Origin: Montifringilla adamsi | Lineage: Eukaryota; Chordata; Aves; Passeriformes; Passeridae | Direction: 5' to 3' | DNA length: 64,000 bases | NCBI GenBank assembly: GCA_017590115.1 | Contig: JAGGNK010006559.1 | Location: 7,863,784-7,927,783 of the forward strand | Part shown: positions 38,001 through 49,990 of the stretch, piece after piece | How positions within the stretch are numbered: position 1 is the first letter of the stretch | How the letters are laid out: each line of letters begins with the position of its first letter | Position numbers and translations under genes: made by a program | The notes under the pieces: model-generated | Databases searched by the model: none | Told to the model about the DNA's origin: nothing | Seen by the model: the letters and a program-made list of their open reading frames with translations, nothing else

Positions 38001-41000
38001 CTACCTTGAACATGTGTGCAATATACTTATTTATACTACTTGCATTCAGTTTCTAAAAATAGGAAAATGTTCATGATAGTATTCTTAGAATTCCTTTTTT
38101 TTCAAGATAGTAAAGTTCTACCTGGAAGTACGTTTTTTCAAATTTTATGTTGAAGAACCACTGTATCATATAGTTTTTAAAAAGTATGCTCCAGACATAA
38201 GTATGAACATAGTAAGACATAATTATAAGAAGGGTTGATATTTTTCAACCTCCAGTAGCTGTCATCCTGCTTCAGGTTTAGCTGTAGTCAGAGCCTTGCT
38301 GACCAACTGACTGATGTTTCACTAATTGCTATTTGAAAATGAAAAGGGAAACTGTCTAGCTTTGAAACATTATTCATGAAAGAAGGATCATGCTGGCATG
38401 TTTTCAGAGCAGGATCTTTCCCCCCTGTCTTGTCTAGACAGGCCAAGTGCAAGACTTTGTACTGAAAAGGGCTCTCTGGTGTGTCATTAGGCACAGTGGT
38501 TTAGTCTGGACTGGTCTGGATTCCCTGGTCAGAGTGTTTTGAGGTCACTCCATTTTGGTACAGACCTCTGCAGGTTTATTTCAGTTTGGGAATACTCTAA
38601 TATTTGCTTTCTACTACCTCCCTCAACCTGACTTTGATCCATTTTGCTTTACAAGGAAGGGTTCTCCTCTGGTTTTAGCAAAAGCACTGTTTAAATGCAT
38701 TCACTAAGAAAACTAATTTAAGGTACTGAATTTTTGTTTACAAGTTGCAAATACCAGATGCTAAGTATATTCTATGGTCAGAAGTATCTGTATTTTCATT
38801 GAATAATCTGTTGAATTAATTTATCGTATTCCTGCAATACATTTTTTCTTTGAATATTTCTTTCAGACTTCAACAGGATGTGAGATTACACAGACTAAGT
38901 TTTGCAATTTTGTGTCCTCCATTAGATATTACATTTTGTTAGATATAGATGTTACTTTTGCAGATGCCTGAGTGATAAAAAGAGGAGCCCCATTGATATG
39001 CAGCCACTGCTCAGCACTAACCAGAAAATCATTGTGGCATCAACACTATCCTACAACACTGTCCAGCACTGATTATTTGGATCACAAATCCAAATAGCCA
39101 CCACAGGGTCTGTTGTGAAGAAAGTTAACTCCATCCCAATTAGAGCCAGTAGAGGATGACTGCTTCCTTGGCAGATAGATTTGGTGGGGGACCAGAAGGC
39201 AACACGTTTTTTGACAACACGCCCCATTTTCAAATCAGCACAGAATTCCTGTGGTATTGTGAGCAACCTCAATGTGGGCACATCAAAAAGGGGACAAGAG
39301 GCCTCATTACTCTTTTTTTTTAATGCACCTTCACAATGGCTGTTTTCACATGTGTGAGGAGGGAATGAGGAAGTAGCCATAATATTTAACAAGAAAAGTT
39401 GATTGAGTCTGCTTTTTAATTCTGAATTTCAGTGTGGTCTGTTATCTATGACAACCCTCCCCCTTCACCTTAAATCACAAATCCTTTCTTCTGGTTAGTG
39501 CTCTTATGATAATGTTAGTTAAACCCCAGAACTTTCAAGACTTTAATACAGCTATGAAAAATGTAATGCTTCGTCTAGTCTTTTGTGTGAAAACCGTATA
39601 ATCTGGTGACAAACAGACACCTTGAGTTCTTAGCTTTAACTGCTTTTGACTTGACATCTTGCTTGAGCATTTTATATCAGCCATGGGGGAAGCATGGAAA
39701 GCATTACATTAGGACTCAACACAAAGGCACAGGAAAGCAGTAAAAGCTAGCCAAAGTAGCATTCCACATATTCTTACTGCAATATGGTGATTGATTCTTT
39801 CTAATAGAAGCATTATGTTCTTTACCACTCTAATTTAACCCTGTGTGATATTCTTCCTTTAAGATACCTGGGAAGTTTGAATCCTTTCTAGGTGACTTTT
39901 CTAGCCTTCCGAGACAGATTTGTTCATTTCTTGTTCCAGTTTCTTCATGAAATTGCAGAAATGAGTCCAAAAACATTGTAATTATCAGATTGCTAATATA
40001 TCAGATTACTAATACTTTCCAGAAGTAATTGTTAATGACCTTTTCAGTTCCATGGGTTTCAAAGGCTTACTTCATTTCGTTATGATTTTTTTAATAGTCT
40101 ATACTCAGAAAGAATCTAAGCCCTTCAATGCCTCTTCAGTTCTTTGTTCTTGCAGAGAAGAACAGAGTAACAAACAGAAGAAAATAATTTGTTTGTACAG
40201 TATTTTATTCTACAATTTTAATAGGTCAGGGACTGCAGGGTTGGACTGAAAAAAAGCTTAAATTTGAGGACCTCATTTAGGAAAATACTTATTTTATAAG
40301 TACACTTTCGCCAAGCAAAATAGATCATTTTTTTCCCCCACAGGAAATGCTTGTTTTCCTTGCTTTTCATACCTTCTATTTATATTCCTGAGTAACATTT
40401 TATATGTTACACATATTTATGCATACATTTTTTTATTGCAGCAGGTTCTTGCTGGTACGTGTACCAAAACATCATTAATACTCTTGAAAAGTGTTCAGAG
40501 TGAAGTCTGCAAATTGCTTTTATCTATAAAGCAAATGAAAAATGAGAATGAATTTGTTCCCTTTCTCAATTTCTTTTTCCTCTCCTTGGCTATTACCATG
40601 CTTGCATTACACAACAGACACGTGTAAGTGTCACACATCGGTAACTGATTTAGGGACTTTTAGAATGGGAGGTCCTGTTGTCTCAGTTCAGACTAAGTTA
40701 AGATTAATGCAAAGTCTTTTGCTGATACTGTTGAAGATGAACAAATTCTTCCTCTTTGCTGGGAAGGACGAGAAATCATCTCTCTGAAGCAGAATCAGCC
40801 AACCCATACTGTAGTCTTAGGGAAGCCCAGGGTTCAGGGAATGGCACTCCTTTAATAAACTGCTTGTGAGAGTTTCTAATTCTGTCTGCTTTTGCCTCTG
40901 CTTGTGAATGACAATCACCAGAATTTGTCAATATACTAGTGGTGTAATCATTAAATTCTAGTTTGTCTAGATATAGTGTGTTCTCTGTTCTGTACGTGTA

Positions 41001-41159
41001 TTTTACTTTGGAGCAATCCTAGTGAGAAAGCTTTTCATAACTGTGTGTATATTTTTGTGAACATTTCCTAAGTACATCTCCAGTACTTACTATAAGGTAT
41101 ACTTGGTCTCATAGGAATTGTTCTTATGACAGAATCATATTTAGGGGAAACTGTTTTCC

Positions 41160-41175
41160 TTTTTTTTTTTTTTTT
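41160..41175. repeat. T16 homopolymer
   Basis: Uninterrupted T run followed by gtaaaaataaaatg. A second run (T15) lies at 41431-41445. Neither is clearly a retrocopy tail. Confidence 0.8.
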
Positions 41176-41844
41176 GTAAAAATAAAATGTAAAAGCTACA
41201 GCATGCCTGCATTTAGCATTCAGACATGTTATAGGCATTTTAGAAGTTCACTAACTTTTAAAGAACACTAGCATGTGGGATTTTAATGTGCAGACACCAA
41301 GTGCTTGACTGTAATTAGGTGGGAGACTGGCAAATTGGCTTTGGGAAGGTAGTTAAGGAATAATTGTCTGTGTCTGAACAAGATTGTTCCTGATTACAAA
41401 CTATACTGTTGCCTTACAGCTGATGCAAGATTTTTTTTTTTTTTTAAATGTGGGACAATTATTATTTTTATTAATACTGCTGTCTTGCCCCAGATATGCA
41501 AGATGCCACACAAACATATAGGAGAACACAGTCTTTGTCCAAAATGAACTATAATCAACATGAACTGCAAAAAATATTGTATATTATTAAAAAAGGTAAA
41601 TTTTCCCAAGTGGCAAATCTGGTTTACCAATGGTTTGATACTGGTGATCAGGAATGTGTCATGTCTATATTTATACAATGTATAAATGCTGTAAGGACAA
41701 AATTGTTTGTGTTGGTGTTGAAATGCCAAAGACCCACCCACCAGTATAGCATCTGCTTGAAAAAGATTGTCATTTTAGCACTGAAGAAGGGTAGGCATCA
41801 ATTTTCTCACAAATTTTTGTTTTGGTTTCTTCTTTGCCTTTCAG

Positions 41845-41985
41845 AGTGCAAATTCACCTGCGCCAGTGGTAAATGCTTGTATCTTGGTTCACTGATTTGT
41901 AACCAACAGAATGACTGTGGGGATAACAGTGATGAAGAGAACTGCCTGCTTGTAACAGAGCATCCACCTCCAGGCATCTTTAGCT
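41845..41985 (+). CDS. LDLRAD4: LDLRAD4 exon encoding the LDL-receptor class A domain
   Basis: The acceptor tttcag (41839-41844) and donor GTGAGT (from 41986) bound a 141-nt exon, phase 1 at both ends. With the G from the previous exon it encodes Glu then 46 residues and one leftover T. All six LDLa cysteines are present (domain residues 1, 5, 10, 18, 24, 33), followed by the calcium-binding signature DCGDNSDEENC. The piece after the domain, LLVTEHPPPGIFS, is the LDLRAD4 juxtamembrane stalk. Compared with the mammalian protein as I remember it, there are conservative changes only (Thr to Ala after the second Cys, Val to Ile before the fourth, Asn to Ser in the stalk). The exon should be followed by one starting with codons for Glu-Leu-Glu-Phe and the membrane span; I do not find it in the window. 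The domain faces the extracellular or lumenal side. Its ligand is not known to me. Confidence 0.97.
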
Positions 41986-43846
41986 GTGAGTATTGGCTCC
42001 TTCTGTGCATCCATGTATGTCAAATATGTCTGGTTACCTCAGAAATCAGTCTTTTTGGAAACTTGATCTGCAGTGTGATATCAAGGGAGTACGAGACAGA
42101 GAAAGTAAATAATATTTTTCTCAGAACTAGCAGGGATTTGTGACACACTTTCCCCAGGATACTAAACATGTGAATTTTTAGTTATTCCAAGGGAGTTTAT
42201 GCTACGGACATTGTGGTTATAATCATGTGGATCATATGTGGCCTCTGAGAAAGAATAATTAAATATTTGTTTTCCAAGATTCTACAAAATATTCTATGCT
42301 CTGTCTGTGTAAGAGTTTTTATATGCTATTAAGAATATCAAGAAAATTATATGTTGGTAATTATATGTTTGTATCAAGAAAATTTTCTGTTTGTAATTCC
42401 TATTAGTTTTATTGGTGCTGAGATCAGCATCATTTGGTAGGTTACTGACCTTTGTAGGTATATATTTAAAATATCTTTAGTTGCTATTCTTCAGTGCATA
42501 AATATTGCACACAGAGTTCCAGAGTTTATCACAGGAATTGCTTTCTTAGTGCTTTGCCCTCAGTCACGTACACTGAAATCAAACTTTGCTTTTGCTTTTG
42601 TTTCTTGTGCAATAATTTATTTTTAAACTACAATTCAGCTTTTTGGATGGGTGATACATTTTCCAGTAAGGTTTCTTATACACAGGTGCAATAGACGTAT
42701 GTTATGTTACTTCTGCTTTCCAAACGGTTTTGTTCTGCCCATACTGACATCCCTCAGTATTCTATTTCACTTCTGGTTGTGACTGTATCTTAGGAATATC
42801 AGTTTTGTTATGTTGTTATTAGTAACAGCAATTATAAGCAGCACGTATCTGTAATTTTTGTAACTAATGCATGGGGCTATAAGCAGGACAGAAGATGGAG
42901 GTCAGGTATTGGATGTACGCCTGTCCTCCTGTACCCTCTAACCTCCAAGTGGACATGTTCCAAAATACTCTACTCTAAATCATTTAAATCTTGTACTTTG
43001 TGTTACTTTGATACCTCTGCTGTGATTTCAGTGGCTTTGAAATAATAATGACCTGTGTATTCTTTTAGGCTATTTCATTTTATTTTTGTTTTAATTTATT
43101 TAGTTTTGAGTGGAACTCTCTCCCAAGTCCCAGGACAAGACATAGGGTTTTTTTTGACTGGGATATTGTACAGCTCTTCTCTTAAACCAAACTAGCACAA
43201 CTGTTTGTCCAAAAGTGGCCACAAAACCTACAGTGGTAGCAGGTGGAAGGAAGAGCTTTGGTGATGAGCAGCAGCTGCGGCATCACAGGTGGTGGTCCTG
43301 CACAGCTGCAGTGTGATGGTGGCATCCTGTGAGTTCCTAGGTGGAGCCTCTTAGGTAGAACTCCCAAACCCTTCTTCATCCTGAGGCCATCCTGAGGGCA
43401 CCAGTGATTTTGCAGTATCCCTCTGTGCTGGTCATGTGGTGATCATGTATCATCTTGGCACCTTCTCCTCAAAAGCCCTTTGGACTCTATAAATGGTTAC
43501 TTGCTCGACCCAGGATCTGCAAGCTTCCTGGTCTTCCCCTAAGTCACATCTGTCCCCTCTGATCTTGCTCTGGATCATGAAGACAGACCTGCCTGGTCAG
43601 CTGGCGAGTCATCCCCCTAGCCTCCAGCGACATGAAGTTTGTGCCAACCAAACCAAACCAAATGTGTCTCTGAAAAACCTTCAGCAAAAGGTTCCCTACT
43701 GCTTTCCTGAGAATTGCAGTTGGTGCATTTAATGATCCTGTCTCTGGAAAGTCATGCAAGTTGGCAGCAGTTTTCTTACTTTTCAGTGGACTTTGAGAAA
43801 GACAGTCAGCTTCCTTCTCCAATCAGCCTTTTACAGCTGTGGGTGG

Positions 43847-43890
43847 TTTTTTTAAACACCCGTTCATGGGTGTTTAAAAAAAAAAAAAAA
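43847..43890. repeat. 15-bp perfect hairpin running into an A15 tract
   Basis: TTTTTTTAAACACCC (43847-43861), loop gttcat, then GGGTGTTTAAAAAAA (43868-43882), with the A run continuing to 43890. A fold-back structure; no MITE terminal signature or target-site duplication recognised. Confidence 0.85.
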
Positions 43891-45495
43891 CAAGAAACAA
43901 AACAAAACCCCCCAAGTTTGTGCATATGAATTATGTTTCCTTAAATCTGTTAGAGTTATTAATTTTCTCTGACTGCTTCTAAAATATGGTGTCCAATAGG
44001 CCTACTAATTGAGATCTCCCAAGTGCTGAGGGAAGAGGGGTAATTACATAAACAGTCTTACTATTAATTCTTTCAAGAACTTTGAATTTGCTGGTTTTGC
44101 AACAACATTGGAAATGAGGAATTTGTAGAGGAAATACTGGATGCATTGCTAGGAGCATTTGGAAATGTTTAATTTTTTGCTTACCTTGTGGCAGATACAG
44201 CAGTTCATGATTTGTTGCATTTGGGGATATTGACAGGGACTGTATTGTTTCATTGCAATAGGGACTGTGTGACAAGTGCTGTTAAATAAAGGGACTTTGG
44301 TTTTAAGTAAAGAAACCCAACCAAATCCCAGTGAAACAGGATCTTAATGGTGAAACAAAGAGAAAAATAAGATCAAAGCCAGACAGAAAAATAATACAAC
44401 CATAAACTCTATTTAAATTATATTTACCATGTTCTGGCTATTAAACAGACCACTACATGGTAGAAATCAGTGCCAGTTGGTAATAGGAAACAAGATTATT
44501 ATGGACATGTCAGTTGTGTTGGCTTATTTCAGCTTTGAAAAAATGTTTTTAGAATACTTGCTGAAGTGAGGTCCCCAGGCCTTAGAGGGATGACATGTTG
44601 AATTAAGAAATGTGTGCATGCTTTTGCTCAATGATTTTAATGGGGATCCCTACCAGAGCACACCAGAGTGTATGCTCTTGAAATGTCCCAGCTGAGCAGG
44701 CTGCCTTTCAACACATAAGTACATACATTCATTGCTCTCTCATTAATAACAAGACAGTAATACAGCTCAGTAAGAAGAAAATTAGTATAGAAAAAAAAAA
44801 TCACTTGATGAATGTTAAACCAGCTATTTCTTTCTGGTCAGTGTTACATATAAGCTCTGTTCCTGCATATTCTTGCTTGTGTGCAGTTCTTAAATGGGAA
44901 AGAAACTGTTGAAAGGAGCCACTTATTAGTTTGTGCTGGTTAACATCCAAGCAGGGTGTCCTGTTTCTCCCTGGGACTGCCCTTGTCTTTACCTACAGCA
45001 CGTCGTCACTACAAGCAGTATGCCTTCCCTTCTGTTTGTTCAAAGAATCCCTTTGTCATGCTATATTCAAACCCTCTATCCTCCTGTGATGAGAAATATA
45101 TTAATCTCATTTCAGAGTTACACACAGACTGCCCCCAAACAATGTCTAAATAAATAAATTTTTATATGAAAGTTCTGCTTTGGTTTATTTAAGCAGTATG
45201 TGCCGTGTTAGTGGTACCCCATATTTCCCAGCTGCTGAAGCATTTCTCATTTGTGTTCTTGCCAGCAGCCAAATCCAGAATGTCTTGTTGGAGCTTCTTG
45301 TTCAGTTTAGTTAAGTTGCATGGGCAATGGCATAGAAAGATTTTTTTTTGTGGGTAACCTGCTCCCTGGATCTCGTGATTATAGGAGATGCTATCTTACT
45401 GTTAGAGGAGTTCACATCTCCCAGATCTAGTGTTCCTCTCTCCTTGCCATTCTTACATGGCTCCAGTGTGCTAACTGTTAATTCAGTCTTTTAAA

Positions 45496-45783
45496 TCATA
45501 GAATGGTTTGGGTTGGAAGGGACCCTAATGATCATCTAGTTCCAACCCTCCTGCCATGGGCAGGGACACCTTCTACTAGAACAGATTGCTTTAAAACCCC
45601 ATCCAGCCTGGCCTTGAAGACTCCTAAGGATGTGGCACTCACAGCTTCTCTGGGCAACCTTTTCCAGTGTCTTACCACTCTCACAGTACAGGATTTCTTC
45701 CTGCTACCTAAACTAAAACCTATTCTCCTTCAGGCCATTCCCCCTTGTCCTATCACTACATGCCCTTGTAAAAATGTTGCTGC
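45496..45783 (-). mobile_element. CR1 LINE 3' end, typical avian copy
   Basis: Opens with tcatagaatggtttgggttg, the reverse complement of the CR1 3' terminus, followed by gatcatctagttccaaccct, cctgccatgggcagggacac, ccatccagcctggccttga, cttctctgggcaaccttttc and ccccttgtcctatcactaca. The element is sense on the minus strand, is 5'-truncated, and lacks coding capacity. It is the least diverged CR1 here and the strongest evidence that the genome is avian. Confidence 0.95.
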
Positions 45784-47340
45784 TGAACTCAATGTCTAAA
45801 TGTGTGCAAAGGAAAACAAAAAGTGTATCTCTGAAGCCCTTTGGTTGTCTTAATTTTCCTTTGCTGACTTATAGGTGGGGCTGCCTTATGCTGCTGTGTG
45901 GGCAATTCACTCTGTATAGCACAGAGAGACTGGAGGACAGCTGAGAAAATCCAAGGTGTGTTAGAGTCTGATTTTAGATGACACAAGATGCAGTCAAGCA
46001 AGTTGATCAAAATACATGCGAAGGCATTTAAGCTGAACATGTTAAGGTAACAGCTTGCTTGGTTTACACTGGGATGCAGGTTTGGTGATGCATGTTGAAG
46101 CACACCTCCCCTCCTCCGTGAGGACACCCAGTGCTACTGCATCTCTCCCTGCAGCTCGCCTTGTGCAGAGCCCATGTCAGCTTTCAGTAGGGCTACTTGG
46201 TTTTGTTTTCATCAGCTGTAAAGACTTATTGATTGAGATAATGAAGATGACTGTTCTTTTAAGACTACTTGGAGGTCAAAGGTGTATTTAACAGCACAAA
46301 GCCATGATAGGAAAAATGAGGCAAAGAGTAGGATTTTAAACATTGCAGACTTGGCCTTGGCTGCAGCTTGCCACTCCACGTGACCTGGAGAATTTGGACT
46401 CCAAAGAACTGAAACAATGTGCCTGCATCTAGAAGGACACAGTTCATTTGTTTGAGCATTTCCCTTTGTTTCACAACAAATGATCAGCCTGCCTTGTCCT
46501 GCTAAAAGTAAATTAGATTTTGAAATGGGAAGTGTACTCTGTTGTCTGCAGACTGCAGTGTCCAAGTCATGTCTCATTGAGAAGAGTTATGGTGGTGGAG
46601 ATTTTAGGGTTTTTAATTGTTTGGTGGAAGACAGTACAGGTAGTTGTCTTTGCCATGATCTGTGTGTGTTTGTGGGCATATCAAACACAAATATTGACAT
46701 GCTTGAGAATGTACAGGAGAATAAAATAAGTGAGAACAAATTCTTCTTGTCATGTGCAAATTATGTCTACATCAAATTTCAAGTTGTCAGCATTGATGGA
46801 GGTGATGTGTCATGGCTGTTTTGGCATAGAAGAATTTGCTGTAGGAGTTCATTTTCCTCTGCAAGGTAAAAAAACCCAAACAAATCAAATATATGGCTCT
46901 CCCTTTCACCACCCCCACCTACTGCTGTCAGCTCTGAGCTTTGTAGGGATCTGCAGGGGGTTGGAGAATGATTCTGTTTTAAAAACAAAAAGCTCAATCA
47001 AAGGAAAATATTTTGTTTAAAGAGACCTTTGGCATCCCCCTCTGACTGTGACACCGAATTTGTGCAGATAAAAACAAGTGCTTAGATTTACATTTTGATT
47101 GTGCTTCTGCTTTCATGTGTGCCGGGCTGTCCCACTTCAGGTGAAATTTATCCATTTCTTTAAATATTTAGCAGTCTAGCGTTGATGTTAATGAAAGTCT
47201 GGCACTGCTATTTTGAGCATTGCAACAATGATAGTAATTTTCAGTGTCAGATTACTGCTTCTCGGAGGAAAAGGGAGATGGGAGGAGGGAAGAGCAGAAA
47301 AAAAAAAAAAATTGTTTCGGCTCTAATAGAGTTTGTCATC

Positions 47341-47734
47341 AGCCTGGCTGTGCCAGACAGATGGATCATGAATACTGTCTAGACGCTCTCTGCCTGAGTG
47401 GAGCTGTGGTCTCTAAGGACAAGCAGTGAGACGCCGGCTTAAGTGACTGGGGAAAGTCAGGACGTGCTCCCCTCTCAGCGCACAGCGAGCCGGGCAGATC
47501 CTGCCCGCCGGTGCTGGGAGCCGCTCAATACCGAGCTCAGCTGAAGCTTGGCTGTGTGGGGCTTTGGGGGGGAAAGGAGAGGGATGTTGTTACGATAGTA
47601 TTGATTTCAGCTGAGTCTGCCCAGGGACTGCGGGGTGATTTAGCTGGGAGTATGGATCTCGGGAGGGGGTGGATTGGGAGTGTCATCATCTGGCCATAAA
47701 GCACACGCTTTAAAAGACTGGGCAGTCACCTGTA
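47341..47734 (+). promoter_or_regulatory. LDLRAD4: Candidate internal LDLRAD4 promoter with Smad palindrome
   Basis: A GC/CpG-enriched block stands out from AT-rich flanks (CpGs in agacgctctc, gacgccggctt, ctcagcgcacagcgagccgg, cctgcccgccgg). It contains GTCTAGAC (47377-47384), the optimal 8-bp Smad3/4 palindrome, and CAGACAG (47354-47360), another Smad half-site form. A GC hairpin CGGGCAG/CTGCCCG lies at 47491-47507, and a TATA-like TTTAAAA at 47709-47715. A transcription start around 47735-47745 would follow from the TATA spacing. The position, between the LDLa exon and the transmembrane exon, suits a promoter for isoforms lacking LDLa; such internally initiated isoforms (beta class) are described for human C18orf1 as I recall. 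No expression evidence is available here. Confidence 0.45.
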
Positions 47735-47919
47735 TTTATCATCCGCTTTAGTCACAGTATACGCTGGAAAATGCTTACTTACTTGCTTATGTTTTCTTTA
47801 TTTGGCCACTTGTTCAGAAGGATTCATCTGTTTCCCTACCCGGGGCTCCCAGTGTCCCCGGCTGTTAAGATGAGGTTTCATGAGGCTGCTTTTGGAACAG
47901 GAGAAGCTCTGGTAACCAG
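47735..47919 (+). other. LDLRAD4: Candidate alternative first exon of LDLRAD4
   Basis: The 5' edge is set only by the TATA-like box; the 3' edge is a near-consensus donor CAG|GTGAGA (cut after 47919). An ATG at 47771 (A at -3) opens a frame of 50 codons to a TGA at 47921-47923, so it stays open to the donor and begins MLTYLLMFSLFGHLF. However, it leaves two bases (AG) at the donor, while the downstream transmembrane exon expects one. Joined there, the frame would meet a stop within a few bases. The exon is therefore more likely untranslated, or its small frame acts as an upstream ORF, with the main protein starting further 3'. A different acceptor exon would change this. Conservation of the sequence in other birds is the key missing test. 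Confidence 0.4.
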
Positions 47920-49918
47920 GTGAGACCCATAGCCTAGGGCACATCCTGTGCTATTTAGTGATCTCCCGTGCTGTTACTTGTCCCTTCTCTGTCACCAAGC
48001 ACAATTAATGATAAGGAAATTTCTAATGTAGATGGAGCGATAAATATTTTTTGATCAGCAAAGTTTTAACAAAAACTCATTTTGATACACATGCTAACTT
48101 ATTTAAAAAGCAGGAGGTTCTCTGGGGTTCAGATTGCCGAATAAATCATAGTACTTTGGATTTTAGTTCTGTGTGTATGTCACTAAATACTACATAGATA
48201 TTTTTATTTAGAAAATTCAATTGATTTTCAGCCTATAGTGCAGTCCTGTTTCTTGAAGTGCTATAATCAGGTTCTGTGCTTTGTTCTGAAATAATTTCCT
48301 CCTTGCATATTTTTAAAGCACATTATGGAACACTAGCAATTAATATGATCTTGAAAATTTGAATAACAGCAAAACATTTGTATATTATTTTCCTAAAATT
48401 TTGTATTTTGAAAAATACAGTATTCCCTGGCTTTTAATAAATGAAATAGAATCCTGGTCCCATGAATGCTGTAACAAAACTGCAGTGGAATTCAGTACTG
48501 TTAGAGTTTACCTATTCTTCCTCTAAGGCCTTACACTGTGAGTGACTTGGACAAGCCAGACACATACACACTTACACATATGTGGCCAACCATAACCATG
48601 ACATGCTGGTACAAAATCAGGTATTTGCATCTGCTTATGGATGGGGCTGAATTGGGCTCCTGGTAAGGAATTTCCATTTCACAAAGTTTACAGCTGAACA
48701 TTAATCACATAATTATGGTTAAAGAGAGAAAGAAAAACTCACAATACTGTGCAGATGAAAATGTGGGAATCTCAGTTGCTCTGAAATGCTGTTTTGTTCA
48801 TTCTCAAAGTATGTAAGGCAGTTGTATCACATTTGATCAAGATCTAGAAAAAATGTTCTTTAAAGTTATTTGTGTTTGCTCTTCATACAGATTTAATTCA
48901 CCCTTCCTTCAATTCCTGTAAACTTTTAGGAAACGTCATCCGTTCCTAAACATTACTTCTCAGTATGATCATGCTGGGTAATACTTGTGATTTCTCCTGT
49001 TCCCTTTTTTGGCTACTGATTTCTTACAAATGCAAATTGTAAGCTCTCAAAGTATACTGTGTAATAAAGTCTTCATTCAAAGACTGATTTTTATGTATCT
49101 TAGAAAGTGATTAAGCTTCAGGTTGGAAATCTCAAAGCAGTAGTGCCAGGCACGATGGGACTTTGTATCTTACAGATACACTTGGCTCTTCAAGACAGCA
49201 GAGCTCCTCCTGGACCTTTGTGAGCCTGGGAAATGACCTCCCACACACACTGGGGGCATCCTTTTTTCACACTGGTTCTCCACCAGAAGTGCATGGTACT
49301 ATAAACATTTCATCAATGCAGGTGTAAAACTCAACTGTGAAAGTCACAGTGCAGTCTCATACCACAGGCAAGATCCCCCCCTGGAAAGAGAATAAGCTGT
49401 GAGACAATTATTTTCAGACATTATTTCACATACACCTAGTAGGTGCTTGAACATGACATCAGAACATGACATTAAGGTTGTAACTGAGCAACTTTTGTAA
49501 CTTTTATTTTCAGTCCACATTAGTAATTATTGTCCATTGCTGCCCTTCCCTGCTACGTTTTCATTTGCAGGCGTCACACTGTACTGTGCACTAGACAGCT
49601 AGGTTTGCCTAGCTAAACCTCTGTAAGTTTTAGATGCAGTTCTGAAATCTTGCTGTGTGAATTTTACAGCTTTCCCATCATTAGTTCAAGTCACGTTGGT
49701 TATTGCTGGTAGGTACTCCTTAGGAGGAGCACTGCATTTTACTGTTTGCATTTGGCTACTACAAGCCTGGAGGAGCCACTGGGAACTATTTCTTCTATAC
49801 AGCATTGGCAGCTGTTCAGGTGTTTAGGCAGACAAAACACAACTTATATTTTCTTAGTTTAAAGTGTTTTGTGAAGGTTTAATAAAAAATAATGTTTAAA
49901 AAATCCTCACAAGAAAGG

Positions 49919-49990
49919 GACATGAAGTCAGACTAGATGACCTTCCTTCTCTAAGAATGTTGCGGACTGTGATGTTTGGTTGCTTTTCAT
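49919..49990 (+). mobile_element. Possible degraded CR1 tail
   Basis: gtcagactagatgaccttcc resembles the gactagatgacctt phrase near CR1 3' ends, followed by a weak tctaagaatgttgc. Short and uncertain. Confidence 0.3.

Larger units (their letters stand above)
8686..41844 (+). other. LDLRAD4: LDLRAD4 intron between N-terminal and LDLa exons
   Basis: A 33,159-bp GT-AG intron (GTAAGG donor, TTTCAG acceptor preceded by a pyrimidine-rich run from about 41816). The sequence is AT-rich. Named contents are listed separately: CR1 remnants, homopolymers, microsatellites, a CpG-rich patch and a possible retroposed 3' end. The longest open frames inside it (for example at 10627-11184 and 24187-24783 on +, and 36220-36723 on -) have no domain, no conserved motif and no compositional shift, and I do not call them genes. 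Large parts, such as 15000-18200, 22000-25300 and 37700-41100, show nothing identifiable. Confidence 0.88.

Noticed and set aside
41845..41846. Alternative acceptor AG at 41845-41846 for the LDLa exon
   Set aside because: Using it would remove the AG needed to complete the Glu codon and break the phase with exon 1; the CAG ending at 41844 is the better acceptor.
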